The notes under the pieces were generated by a model. It was not told the DNA's origin. It ran no database searches and was given only the letters and a program-made list of their open reading frames with translations. A stretch of 64,000 nucleotides of DNA, taken from assembly GCF_012273895.1 (NCBI RefSeq), contig NW_024045132.1, positions 2,232,001 to 2,296,000 of the forward strand. Reading direction: 5' to 3'. The stretch is from Zerene cesonia (Eukaryota > Arthropoda > Insecta > Lepidoptera > Pieridae). The stretch's first letter is position 1; the number at the start of each line of letters is the position of its first letter. The position numbers and the translations under genes are program-made. Shown here piece after piece: positions 34,805-46,244 of this stretch.

Positions 34805-34909
34805 ATGAAGCGCGTGCACCGTTTTCAGTCGGGACATCGAAAGGGCCACGATTGCGAGTGTTACCGCGGTTTGCTCGGTGCGCAGGCTACGTATCGGCGA
34901 CGGGGCTAG
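34805..34909 (+). CDS. Possible small ORF, 34 codons, CpG-rich
   Basis: ATG in good context (AACATGA) opens a 34-codon frame rich in Arg, His and Gly, ending at TAG 34907-34909. The stretch is strongly CpG-rich compared with its surroundings. A TCAGTC string (34827-34832) matches the arthropod initiator, so the block could equally be a promoter. No homologue recognised. Treat as a candidate only. Confidence 0.15.
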   Translation: MKRVHRFQSGHRKGHDCECYRGLLGAQATYRRRG

Positions 34910-34964
34910 TGAAAACTAAAGAGTAGATTGCAAAGAATCGGTTAATTAGTGCGTCGTGTAAATC

Positions 34965-35065
34965 GTACTAAAATTTATAAGTATGGCGCGAAAGTTTATA
35001 GGTATGGGTGGATGGTTTATTGATGTTTGTGACTGTTTCACGCGCAAACAGCTTATCGTATATAA
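34965..35065 (+). mobile_element. Helitron 5' fragment
   Basis: 'aatttataagtatggcgcgaaagtttataggtatgggtgg' then 'gtgactgtttcacgcgcaaac' follow the opening of the Helitrons at 25.6 kb. Truncated at the 3' side. Confidence 0.45.
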
Positions 35066-35069
35066 AAAA

Positions 35070-37455
35070 TATTGCTAATAATAGAGATATTAAGCACTTT
35101 AGTACAAAATAAGATAAGGCCAAAAATTCAGCAACAACTTCTAAATAATATTCTACGGAACACCAAATGCATCTATAATGCATTCGATAAATTTTATTTA
35201 CATTCACATAATTTACATATTATTCACATATAAACAATTTCTATACAACGATATAGACGTCTGCTATATAATATATTTGGAAGTATTGAAAGCTGCATCA
35301 AGTTGTGTCCAGTCTTTACCGGTCGTAAGTAGGTTTAAGTGGATTGACCGCAGACGGAACGCATTAGACCAGCATAATATTATGCACTAAGGCTGATATT
35401 AAAAACTTCATTAGAAAGTGTAGATTAGCCTTACTTTTGAATAGGTTACTATTAAGCCGGATCTTCAAATGTTAATTATGCATAATTAAAACGGGCTATG
35501 AAAATACGTTTACAGACACTGTTATAACATGCATCGTAAATGAAATATATTAGTGAATATCTATTAGGTGCAAAGAAAAGTTTAATTTGAGATGTGAATC
35601 GATATCACCATACTCTTCAACCATACGTAGAGGTACGCCCACCTATATTGATACAAGGATTTTTTTGAATATATGTGACAGATTTTTCTGTCTGTATATA
35701 TATGACAGTGCTAGATGGTGTGAATAAGCTTATACGAAGTAAAAATCACCTTTTAAGCGGATCTTAAAATCTTTAGGAACGATAATAAATATAACTTTCT
35801 TCAAATAATATGTGCGTCTGCTATGAAGTCATAATTGCGTTATTACTGAAATGGGATAAAAATGACGTTTATAAGATGGCGGCGTTAGTTCCGGATTTCG
35901 TCACACACCAAAAGATCCTTATAGCACTATAAGTACAATGATTGACAATAACACATAGATTTTTCTCCTCAAATAGTGAAACAATTCAACTTATTCTACA
36001 CTCGAATTCATCTAACAATCAATACGGAAATTCGTACAGAATGCGAGCGCCACAACATCAAACATAATATAATTAGTGCAATAGACACTGCATAGTTTTT
36101 GTTCCACCTAGAGCGGGTGTGGCGGGAAAAGTTGCACATTATTTACGACGGCCACGAAGTCGATCCGGCGATAAGACGCGTCGCATTCACTGCGTCACGA
36201 TCTCACTATCTCGCGATGCCGATATTCAGACTATAATAATAGGATTAAACATAACCCCACTGGAGTGTGATGCTTTTGACCTGAGGATCATCTCCCAAGG
36301 ATGGCTTAGGGTTTATCGATTGGATTCTCTATGGTATTAGATATTTTGCTGTATTTGATTGTGGTTTAAATTATCTTGCGTTGATAGATCACTTATGTTT
36401 ACACTGTGCTTGTTGTTTGCTAAGGCATAAAAATAAAAAAAATATTCTATATACTGTTAGAAATGACTAGATACTAGGAGAAGAAGAACTTAATACACAA
36501 TCTGAGGCGAAATCGAACTATGTTTGACAAAAGCATAATTGAAAGGAACAATGTTTAAAGCAAAATCAATTTTATATGCATAACTTTAGGGTACATTCGC
36601 AAAATGTACAACGACAATATATTTTAATGGCTATGAAGCTAGGTCGTTAATCTTGACAAAATAATTAATTCCATTCAAGTAAAAGGGACGGGCAATGGGC
36701 ATATGCAAAATTAAAAGAAAATAATTTTTCATAACAAATATGAGTACATTCAGAAGTAGTAAAGTATTTATTACTTGTTTTCAAGATTTCTTCTGTGCAA
36801 TTAAAAGTTTTTAATTGTAAGCATTGTATTTTATAACGTATTTCCTATTGTAATCAGAAAAATAAGATAAACAGAAAAGTTAAAATAAGAACCCACATTA
36901 AATGTCTTCTATTACCAAAATGGCACAGGGTTAGATTGTTTTGAACTCTATAATAACGTTTGTTTTATTAAGAAAGTTGGTACTTTCCTACCGCCTATCT
37001 AGACCGCATAATATATCAACTTAAAATTTTTCAATAAACTTCAAAATTGATTGAGAGTACATACAGTTGCAATGATTAACACATTTACAAAGCAAATAAA
37101 TAAAAATTGTGTAATTCCAAATCATTGGTATTATTGGTCAATAAATAATAGGAATTAAGTAAATATATTTTCGTTTTATACCCATCCAAACAAATGATCT
37201 CATTTGAATTATAAAATTTCCATGTTGTAATATCTTTCCAGCAGATACAGGTTGTAACATTATAATTTATTGGCTATAATATAACCTATTCAACTTGATT
37301 TAGTCTTGTCTGCAGTGATTACATAGATAGTTATCAGAATCCCAAAAATTTGAACAACAAAGCTTATCTTAAACAATAAAAACCAAAATTAGAACTGCAA
37401 AAGAAGCTCGAATGTCTGGTGCTTATTGTTACAGTTCTTATATTAGTAAATACTA
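35070..37455. other. AT-rich DNA; GC-richer patch 36110-36240
   Basis: 36110-36215 is richer in CG ('cggccacgaagtcgatccggcgataagacgcgtcgc') and sits in a 73-codon open frame that I cannot assign. No promoter or splice pattern supports it. Otherwise AT-rich DNA. Confidence 0.4.
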
Positions 37456-37459
37456 TATT

Positions 37460-37644
37460 TACCACTACTGGAAATGGTGAAGAAAAACGTGAGGAAATCG
37501 GCATGTCGAAAAAACAAAACTTCGACGACTTGTGATATTTGCCAACCAGAACTTGGACAGCGTGATGGATTATGCCCTGAACCCACATAGGCCCGTGTGC
37601 CTGCAAAGGGATCATATGGACAGATAGCTATGATGATGGTAATG
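37460..37644 (+). mobile_element. SINE family S1, diverged 5'-truncated copy
   Basis: 'ggtgaagaaaaacgtgaggaaatcggcatgtcg', 'ttcgacgacttgtgatatttgccaacc' and 'gcctgcaaagggatcatatgg' match the S1 body, ending 'atgatgatggtaatgat'. The promoter head is missing. Confidence 0.7.
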
Positions 37645-37870
37645 ATCCATAAATATAATTTTGTCCCAATCGGTATAAAGAGTTTTGTGCTTAGCTAAGT
37701 TTATCAATTATCTGGCTGTCCAGTTTTGTGACATAAGTAATTTTTTTTTCATACATAAAACACATTATTCTCTTCACCAAAACGTACCTAATGGGTGTAA
37801 TTTATGAAACTATGAATGTGCATAGATTATAGAAATCTTTTCAAATATATACCTAATAATTATGCAACTT

Positions 37871-38010
37871 GAGGAATCCGGCATATCGAAGAATTAAAAG
37901 TTCGATGACATGTGACATCTGCCAACTCGCACTTGGTGGATTATGAACCCTCATAGGAGGCGTGTGTCCCAGCAGTGGTAACAAATATATGGGCTGATGA
38001 TGATGATGAT
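37871..38010 (+). mobile_element. SINE family S1, 3' half
   Basis: 'gaggaatccggcatatcgaagaattaaaagttcgatgac' to 'cccagcagtggtaacaaatatatgggctgatgatgatgatgat'. Same strand as, and only 226 bp after, the previous fragment. The two copies overlap in the S1 body, so they are separate insertions or a duplication, not two halves. Confidence 0.75.
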
Positions 38011-38424
38011 AATTATATCAATGGTTTGTATTACCAGGCTAATAAGTTATCAGAATCAGGATTCAAAAGATATATATTTGAGTAGGAAAAATTGTCAAGG
38101 TTTTACTATATTACGTTAGAACCTTTTCCACGTTAATTATTCAGAGAAAAACGTTCTTTATCCATTGCTTATCTACAATATAAAGTGAATAACGAATTTG
38201 AAAAACTAAAAAACGTGGTATATTATTTAATTTCCCATCTAATTTATGACCGTGCCAGCCTTACTTACCACATATTTTATAAAAATTTCTATTAGTTTTT
38301 GTTATAGCGGCAGCAGAATATAGAAATAAGTAAATTTCAGAGATGATGTCTCTGCAATTGAATCTAAATTTGAACTGCCTATCATGGTTCTTCTTCTATT
38401 CATGAGGTACATAATACAGCCGGG

Positions 38425-38510
38425 TGACAAATAGACAGACAGACAGATGGACGGACAGACGGACGAAAAAGCGAGTCCTGTTTTACCGGGTACATAAGAT
38501 GGACGAAAGG
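38425..38510 (-). repeat. Fragment of the TCTGTCCGT dispersed repeat
   Basis: 'agacagacagacagatggacggacagacggac' then 'gcgagtcctgttttaccgggtac' is the reverse of the block that opens the family seen at 478-760. Confidence 0.55.
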
Positions 38511-38514
38511 ACGT

Positions 38515-40015
38515 TAAAACAAATGATTAACCATAGAACAAAATATCGAATTGTCATAAATATTTAATCAACAGTTATATTATAGTATAAAAAAACGTTA
38601 ATTTGTTTGATTAAAATACTCAAGAACTGTCTCACCTACTTTGAAGTTTTTTGACTCGTAAACTGCTACATTATTTTTATGTATGAGGATAGGCTATATC
38701 GATTTTAATATACATTCTCCAGAGATTACAAACTGTCGAAAAATTTTGGTCGGTAATATTTGATTGCAATTATATGCATTATTTTTTGTTACACTATCAG
38801 GTGTAGATAGCTCCTATTTGGGTTCCTAGTTAAATCGATATTTATGATTTAAGCATATTTTTTTCGTAATAATTACTCGTTGTTTTCAAAAATATTCGCA
38901 ATTTCTCCGTTTGCAATGGCTCTTTACTTTTATGGTTATTTTTGGTTAACTGAAATTTAGTATGTTTTTTTTTTTATTAATTTAATAACAATACAAATAT
39001 GTCCTAAGGTATATCACCCAATTTTCGCTTTAATTAATACATTTTTTGGAGAATCTCTTATTTATTTTTATCTAAAAGAGTCTGTAGTTTTACTGTTTTA
39101 TGTCATACTCAATTTCTGTGAGATTTTCTTTGTTTGAATGATGCTCTAATTAAGATGGATCTTTGTAGATAAACAGCGCTTCCATCCAAATAGGGTTTTA
39201 ATTAACTTTCACTTATCTTATCGACTTAAATTTGATACTGCGCTTTTAAATTAATGAACGCCATGTTACTTCACTCTGAACACTAGTGAAGTTTATTCAT
39301 GCCTGAGGCATATAAGGACTACATAACATCAATCTTCTTCGGAATTATTTTCGTATTTTGGTATTTTATTAGATGTTTTTCGCGTGAAACTCATTGTAAT
39401 TATTTTTCAAAATCATAGATCTTATTTTGCTGCCTTGTAGCATGCGTAAGTTCAAGGAAGACATAGTAAAATTAGTTCGCCTGTTTTTGAGAGTTAAGGA
39501 ATATTTACAATTTGTTTTTTTTTTTGGGAAATTGAAAGAAAAGAAAAAATCGAATGTTTTTCTCTTTTGTCTCATTGTGATTTCAGTGGATGTCCGGATG
39601 TCAAATTAGACATGAGGTTATCCAGGATTAGTTACGTAACTATTTTGGTAACCTAAGAGCATTAGGTACCTAATAGCAATTGTAATGTTAAATGCTCGAA
39701 TATTGCAGAAATTAATTTATACGGAAACATTAATGACTTCAATACCTATTGACGGAATAAAAAATGTAGACACAACAGAATTATTAGAGCGCTTTTTTAT
39801 TCTTCTGATACTTTGTTTATCATCGGTCCCCAAATTAACAATAGCCTTGATAAATAATAGATTAATGTGTAATGAAACCATGTTTCTATATCACAAGTGT
39901 ATTAGCATGGATAGTAGATACAGTACAAATATTTTGTTGTTCGACTTTTGTCCTTACAAAATACAAAATTTGACCAACGCCATCTATTATAACTCGGGAC
40001 AACTGAAGAAGTCTC
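38515..40015. other. AT-rich DNA with two unassigned ORFs
   Basis: A 114-codon frame at 39685-40029 (plus) and a 60-codon frame upstream in the same phase are the longest here. The 114-codon peptide has scattered hydrophobic residues and no recognisable domain. There is no promoter or splice signal I trust, and I read both as chance. Confidence 0.4.
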
Positions 40016-40017
40016 AA

Positions 40018-40460
40018 CGCTCCTTATAGCCGCGGTAACACAGGCTGAGGCGACTCAGTCGTGTTGCACCCTCCGTAGCTCCCCGTCCCTTATGTCACTT
40101 ACATATTAAAATAACATAAATTACATTCGTATATACACGTACGTTAAACACGTTCAATTAATTAAGGGAACCTCAAGGAAGTCCCCGTCGGATGGCGTTG
40201 CGGCTAAAATTTGTCTAGTGTCTGTTACGTAAGTGCTGGCGGTACAGCCGATTGATCAACCCTAAATTAGTAGATGCGGGGGCTATGCGGGGAGCGGGGT
40301 CGAAAGCAAACTAGGTTGGCCGCGGAAGCACACTAACCCCTAGAAAACTAGGGGTGCGAAACTCCTCCCACTTTTCTGGTCACGAGAGCACGGCGATTGG
40401 TCGGTTCGCTCGCCCCTCACCCAGATTACAATCGGTGGGGTGCGCTCATAGAAGTAGTAC
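40018..40460. other. GC-richer island of unknown nature
   Basis: About 440 bp clearly richer in G+C than the flanks, especially 40180-40450 ('atgcgggggctatgcggggagcggggtcg', 'ggttggccgcggaagc'). It contains a perfect hairpin ACCCCTAG AAAA CTAGGGGT at 40336-40355. 'agctcccc' occurs near both edges (about 40077 and 40508). No open frame of note. It could be an old transposon, a structured RNA or a regulatory block. Confidence 0.4.
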
Positions 40461-40469
40461 GATGTGTTT

Positions 40470-43400
40470 GTCTATGGTAACTTATATAATGTATGTACAT
40501 CGTACATAGCTCCCCAAATCGTGACATTGAAAACGCAATAACTTTGTTACCGGGTTACTCTCAAAAATAATATTTCTTAGTTATATAATAAAGTATATGG
40601 TTACATCTTTTAAAATATTAATTCCTTGATTTAATAACAAACGTATTCTAGACAGGATATAATTATAAGTTGTTATATAAATAACATTTACATTTTATAG
40701 CCTTGAATAAAATATATTTATTATATTGTGAGTTAAGTACAAAATTTTTGAGACGCAAAACAATTAACCAAAACTAAATAAGTTGCATACATATTCGTAT
40801 TATTCAATGTAACATTGAAAGTTAAATGCGTTGTGTTATGGGATGTAATATTATTACATTATCAAATATTTAACTTTATTATTTTATTGGTATACATAAT
40901 TTAAAATATGAAAAATATCTACATACATGCATGCATGAAAAAATATTATGATAAACACTTACAGAGTGTATAAAAACTTACTAAGAAGTATGCCACTATA
41001 ATACAGTCGCGAGCCAAGTTCGCTAAAATGAAACTTACTGGACTTTCGTTTTCCATACGAGCAGCATACACTATGCAGGATTGCAGTTTGTTCCCCGCTT
41101 TTTCTATGACGTCATACATTCATTTTCAATTAAAACAACAACAAATATTTATCGATAATATATATACATGCTTTAATGTAACTCAAGACAGAACAGGTTT
41201 CATTCTTTACACACTGTTTGATTGAGTTTATACTTCATATTAATTATAGAGCTTTTTAGAGAAGAATTAAAATAATATTTATTTGTTCCGATTAACATTT
41301 TATTATAACTCGGCCAGGCAATATTTCCATTAATTATATGAATAAGTCAAACTGTTAATCTTCTCAATAAATTTGATTAATTAAAACTATAATTCAAAAA
41401 CATTTTAATACACATAATAAAAACATGTGTTTTTTTGTTTTCATAGCGTGTTGTTAGAAGAACGGATGTATTTCTTTCAAGTAGGTATGGTGATTAAACT
41501 GAAGACGACATGATAACAACGATCTTCGTATAAATTATTTCGGTACAGTCAATTCCTAACGCTTCCCCAATTTATTTTTTACAATAGCATACAGAACACA
41601 GCCCCTCACCCTGGCTTCGGACAAAAAAGAAAAAAAATTAAATAAATTGAAGTTTTCTAGTGCTTATATCCATATATATGTGAATCCATAACACATGCAA
41701 TTAAACTTTGCCAATTATGAGTTTAAGTAAAAATAAGAACCAATTTTTCCAAGTTCACGGAACTCTTTACGTAAATAAATTAATTAATTTAAATAGCACG
41801 GCAAAAAATATATAATAATATAGTTAAGTATGACCAGAAAGAAGCTGTCTAGACTCATAAATAATTAGAAACGCATTCGGCAATCTTAGCGAATTATTCA
41901 AATAGCCTAGCAACTGTTTTTATTTCCTAAGCTTTTTAACTAATGTCTAGAATTTTAATCTGTCTGTGCAGATATGTTGGTATCACGCCTCTCTTTTTAT
42001 GTACTAATTCTCTCGTTTTAATTTAATTGTGAAAATTTATATAATTATTTGATACATGTTAAAAATTCTCTCATGTTTTAAGAACAGTATAAAAAAGTTA
42101 AGTTATATCTACTTAAATTAAATCTAGCTTAATTGTAATATATCCCGAAATGCATTATTCAAGTACGTGGTATTTGAAATATTATAAATATTTTATTAAT
42201 AACAGTAAAAATTGTTTTTGTTTTGTAACATCCTTCCATCCAAAGATTGTTTTGTGACTGTTCCATGTCGAAATCAGTTTAAAATTTTCATTAGTTTAAA
42301 ATTGTTGTTATGGTTATAATGAAAAAAAAAACGGTAATATCTATAATTAATTAATGATATGTTTGCAAGAAGGCAATGTATTTCTTTGAATAGGTATGTA
42401 CATAAGAAAGATATTTTGCTGTACATAAGAATATAATATTTATAAAACTAGAAATCGAACTAATTAATTGTTTTCTTGTTAGTTTGTTTCATTGCCTACA
42501 TAAAATATAGCGCATTAACTATCTATATTCAATAGTTAAGTATAGTTAATTGCATTAGAAGTTTAAATTTATAACAATTGGCCATAAGGTGCCTCAAATT
42601 ATACGTAATATATAACTGCTTAGTCGGTTTTTTGGAATCCGCATTAATGTGTCTGGCGACCTACTTGAGTGTTCTGAGGCAGACGCTGTGTTGTGTCTAG
42701 GTATATATCTATTGAGGTTATGAATAGGTTTCGTAATGTATTCTAATGAATCGTTCCCCTTATGGGATTGGGTGCAGTTGCATTTTATATCGGTTTTATT
42801 GTTTGATATTTTATTGCAAAAATTTTCTGTAGATATTGTTCTGAAGAGATCCTGTGTTGTTTCCTAGAGATCGAAAATACACTTCCATTATTAATTATTG
42901 TCTTTGGGTGGTTGCTACTTTTGTATAATATAATAACTTCATTGAACAGTTTCCATTTCTTTGACAAATTTAAATCGTGACTCCTCAAAGTCTGTAGTTA
43001 ATGTTAAATACTTAATTTTATTAATTTATTATCAAATTGTAATGTACTTATAACATAATTAATTGTTATTTTAAAATTTTCATACTTTAAGTTTTATGTG
43101 AATGTTATTGAATTTATTATGTTAATTTATTACAAAATTGACAAGTCGTATGTAATCAAAAGTAATATATAAATTCCTATGATTAAAGTTTGTGTAAGCC
43201 ATAATTTTTTTTTCTGTATCCTTTATTTTGAATTTTATTTCTTGTTCGCTGTTTGCCACAATCATTTCTTGATCCTTTTATACGATACTTACATCTTTTA
43301 GCGTTTGATATTTGAATTACAGTCGACAACGTTTCTGAGAAGGAGGTATTTGACCGCTAAAGTAAGTCTGGCCATTGTGTGCTATATAATATGTTTTCTA

Positions 43401-43680
43401 TAAAAATAAACAAGCATCCGTCAATTCCCGTTTAATGTGCTCGAGTTAGTGATTTTTTATCTAATTCAGTTAATTCCCACCTGAAGCAGTACAGATTCGT
43501 CACGTAGATTTTATGCTTTTTTTGTTAAACTTTCGAAAGTTTTCCTCAATGTGTCATTGACTTCCAGTTTTTCGATCGAACTATTTTTAGCCGTAGGTTG
43601 TCTTTCTATTATTATAAACAATTCGAGGTCTGATTAACACAAACATTATTAGGTCAGTAAGGGGCAATGAACTTGTAAGA
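40470..43680. other. AT-rich DNA, no feature recognised
   Basis: Very AT-rich and without supported genes or repeat ends. Confidence 0.5.
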
Positions 43681-43686
43681 ATCACA

Positions 43687-43918
43687 GTAATATTATAAAT
43701 GTGAAAGTTTGTTTGTTTGGATGGTTGTCCGACAATCAAGCTGAAAGTACTGAACGGATTTTAATGAAATTTGGTATACAGACAGGGTATGAGCTGATTT
43801 GGGTGATAGGATACTTTTAATTCCTATTAAATACTATCTCGGGATAAAACAGAAATAGACCAACTAAATCATTTTTACATGTCCTAAATCCACGCGGTAA
43901 AAGACGAGCGGAAGCTAG
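43687..43918 (+). mobile_element. Short Helitron
   Basis: Opens 'taatattataaatgtgaaagtttgtttg', continues 'gtactgaacggattttaatgaaatttggtatacagacag' and 'atactatctcgggataaaa', and ends CTAG at 43915-43918 before T. The 3' hairpin is degraded. About 232 bp, a different family from the 25.6-kb pair. Confidence 0.75.
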
Positions 43919-43924
43919 TTCATT

Positions 43925-45280
43925 ATATTAAAAGTTCATTTATTCGGTAAGAATTTTTAGTTAATTTCCTTTAAATATTAGTAAGTAATAACTACAATAA
44001 AATATCAAATAGAGAATTACAATATACATAATTTAACTACAGATGCCTTTATAGCGAAGAATAATAATTTAATGCGACTGATAAATAAATTTTAGATTCA
44101 TGTGAAAAATTACTGTTTTAAATTCAAGATTACGAATTGTAGTACAAATTATAGTGAACAGTGTACATAAAAAAAAATTCTAAGACAAAATTTATAATTT
44201 TTTTAGCAACATGTAGCTTCTCGACGAAATAAAAAATGTTACCTTATACTTACTTACAATAAAAGTATACTTTAACAAATTACCTTTAAAAATATAAGTT
44301 TTAGATTAGTTTCATTATCATTACGTACATTACTATATTGCTAGGATTTACGGGATATAAAAATGTGGCCAATGTTGGTAAAGTTGTAGCTTGCCCATGT
44401 TTTAAGAGGAATTGTTTTAATCAATCCAGTACATAACTTTAATCGTAACCAACAAATAAAAAGGTCTTACCTCTTTGTGATACATATTGGTATAGAATAT
44501 GGAATAATAAATACATTTTGGTTAGCCTTGGTCTAGATATTAGCAGTACGTTTTAACTAAGTCCAGTGTCGACCCCACAGAGAGCTCGTGGCGCCTGACA
44601 TAGTCATGCTAGGTTATTATTAATAACTTTGAGGTGGAGGTATCTCTCCTCCCCTAAACAGAATATTTCATGAAGATTTTGGAAGATTTCTTATATAGTT
44701 TAGAGTATAAAGCCCAAGAATAAGAATGACACCAACTTTTTTGTGAAATTATGTTTAAAACTAGCGTTCTGGCTTCGCTCGTATAAGGATAACGGTATCT
44801 ACACATCGAAAGGTGGAGAAACAGATACTGAGCTGAGCGCGCTCAAACTAGTAAACATATCAGCTTTATACTATTTTTATTAATATAGTTAAAAAAGGAA
44901 TGAAAGAACTGTACATTTACAATATATTTAGTACTAAGTTCTATGGAACTGTATTCCATAGAGTTCCATATCTGTATGAAAGTCGTTATTCTAAATAAAT
45001 AAGATAAGAGTTGTATTATATTCGCACAAGGCAGAGTCGTACTAGGATTTGTTATGAACAATTAAAATGAACAAGTCTAACTTTAATATTTTATTGGCAA
45101 TCAAAATAAAAATCCAATTAATTCAATTTTAGACGGGTCGTTGTATCTGCTAGTCTTGAAACCATCTTAATGCATGCTGTTTTATGGCGCGTCTTAACTG
45201 TTTTAATCTGCAAAAAAGACGAAAGCGGCAATGTGGATTTGAAAAAAAATTACCTATTCGCTGCTTTCCGAATCGTTGGT
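43925..45280. other. AT-rich DNA with a Helitron scrap
   Basis: 'aaaactagcgttctggcttcgctcg' at about 44757-44782 resembles a minus-strand Helitron 3' end. A small stem CTATGGAA CTGTA TTCCATAG lies at about 44941-44961. No gene. Confidence 0.4.
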
Positions 45281-45286
45281 TACTAA

Positions 45287-45571
45287 TCTATGTATATAAA
45301 AGCGAAAGGTCACTCACTTCCCCGTGATGAAATCTTAAAAAAATATTTATTAATAGCTTGTTTGGCGCTAAGGGCGTCGAGGGGTTGTCGCAAATGTGTA
45401 TAAAAGTAAGCTTTTAGTACAAAATTGACGTTAAAAATTTAGTAGTTATGTGGCGTCCTCTGAGAAAGAATGAAACAATAGGGATGGAATAAGGGCGTCC
45501 AAACACGAATATAATCTGGATAGTTTTCAAATCACCAAAACCACGCGGACGAAGTCATGAACAACAGCTAG
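45287..45571 (+). mobile_element. Helitron, about 285 bp, both ends present
   Basis: Starts TCTATGTATATAAAAGCGAAAGGTC after an A (45286) and ends CTAG (45568-45571) before T. The 3' part 'ccacgcggacgaagtcatgaacaacag' corresponds to the degraded terminal hairpin. I recognise the opening 'tatataaaagcgaaaggtcactcac' from lepidopteran genomes. Non-coding. Confidence 0.8.
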
Positions 45572-45577
45572 TTGTCA

Positions 45578-45700
45578 TATAATATTAGCTGTCCCGACAG
45601 ACGTTCTTCTGTCTTCATGCTGTCGAATTCGAAATTCAAATTCAAATTCAAATTATTAGAAGTTCATTCCTGTATTTTTTTATTTCGGCACAAATGCCAG
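45578..45700 (+). repeat. Dispersed repeat scrap and (ATTCAA)n tract
   Basis: 'attagctgtcccgacagacgttcttctgtc' resembles a common insect repeat opening ('tagctgacccggcagacgttgttctg'). It is followed by 'gaaattcaaattcaaattcaaatt', a short ATTCAA-type tandem. Both are minor. Confidence 0.45.
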
Positions 45701-45843
45701 AAAATTAGAAGCACGACAGAAAGAATATTATGAACCATGTGTCGCGGTGATGGGGAGTAGAACTTCGCGCTCTCAGTTCTTAGTTCTTCCGGTGGTGGTC
45801 CCTGCCTTCAACCCTAGACTGTTTCGGTGGCAATTTGAAGAGA

Positions 45844-46067
45844 ACAATGATGAAGTTCAGGTTCCTCTACCTCTGGCTTGCTCTTTTTTGCTGGCATGAT
45901 GAAACCGGTGCCGCACCTCTCCATACCTTAGCCGTTCAGCTTGTAGGTCACTTTGCTGCTATTTCTGTTAATAAATCTGGGATCCCATCAACCGAACTGG
46001 CAAGTTACCGTCTGCTACATGAATATGTCATGAACCATGGTAAACAAAAAGACATGAAAAAACCATG
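45844..46067 (+). CDS. Doubtful signal-peptide-bearing ORF or exon
   Basis: An open frame begins at 45835 (non-ATG) with ATGs at 45847 and 45850, and stops at TAA 46069-46071. Its N-terminus MKFRFLYLWLALFCW followed by polar residues and 'TGAAP' looks like a signal peptide. The stop lies inside CCATG|GTAAGG, which fits a splice donor, so an exon ending near 46067 is possible. Against this, the upstream text ('tcttccggtggtggtccctgccttcaacc') looks like transposon sequence and a repeat fragment follows at once. No family recognised. A transposon remnant is about as likely as a gene. Confidence 0.15.
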
Positions 46068-46129
46068 GTAAGGTTGAAATTTTCTACAAATAACAAAATA
46101 TCGATGTTAGATATAGGTTGGCACGTTCA

Positions 46130-46240
46130 TAAATGGGGTTTTGGCGTTGGCGAGCATTTTTTTTTACAGTTGCTCTTTAAGTTATTTGTACGAAAGCCGT
46201 AATATCGCGAGTCTGATACGCACTTGATAGCTTTGTTTGT
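46130..46240 (+). repeat. 3' fragment of the TCTGTCCGT dispersed repeat
   Basis: 'cagttgctctttaagttatttgtacgaaagccgtaatatcgcgagtctgatacgcacttg' matches the 3' block at about 685-745. Confidence 0.55.
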
Positions 46241-46244
46241 ATTT

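Noticed and set aside
36119..36340. A 73-codon frame in a CG-richer stretch
   Set aside because: No start context, splice pattern or recognisable residues. Composition alone explains it.
39685..40029. A 114-codon ATG frame
   Set aside because: No domain, promoter or splice context, and its length is near what chance allows in 64 kb. It may deserve a homology search but I cannot support it.
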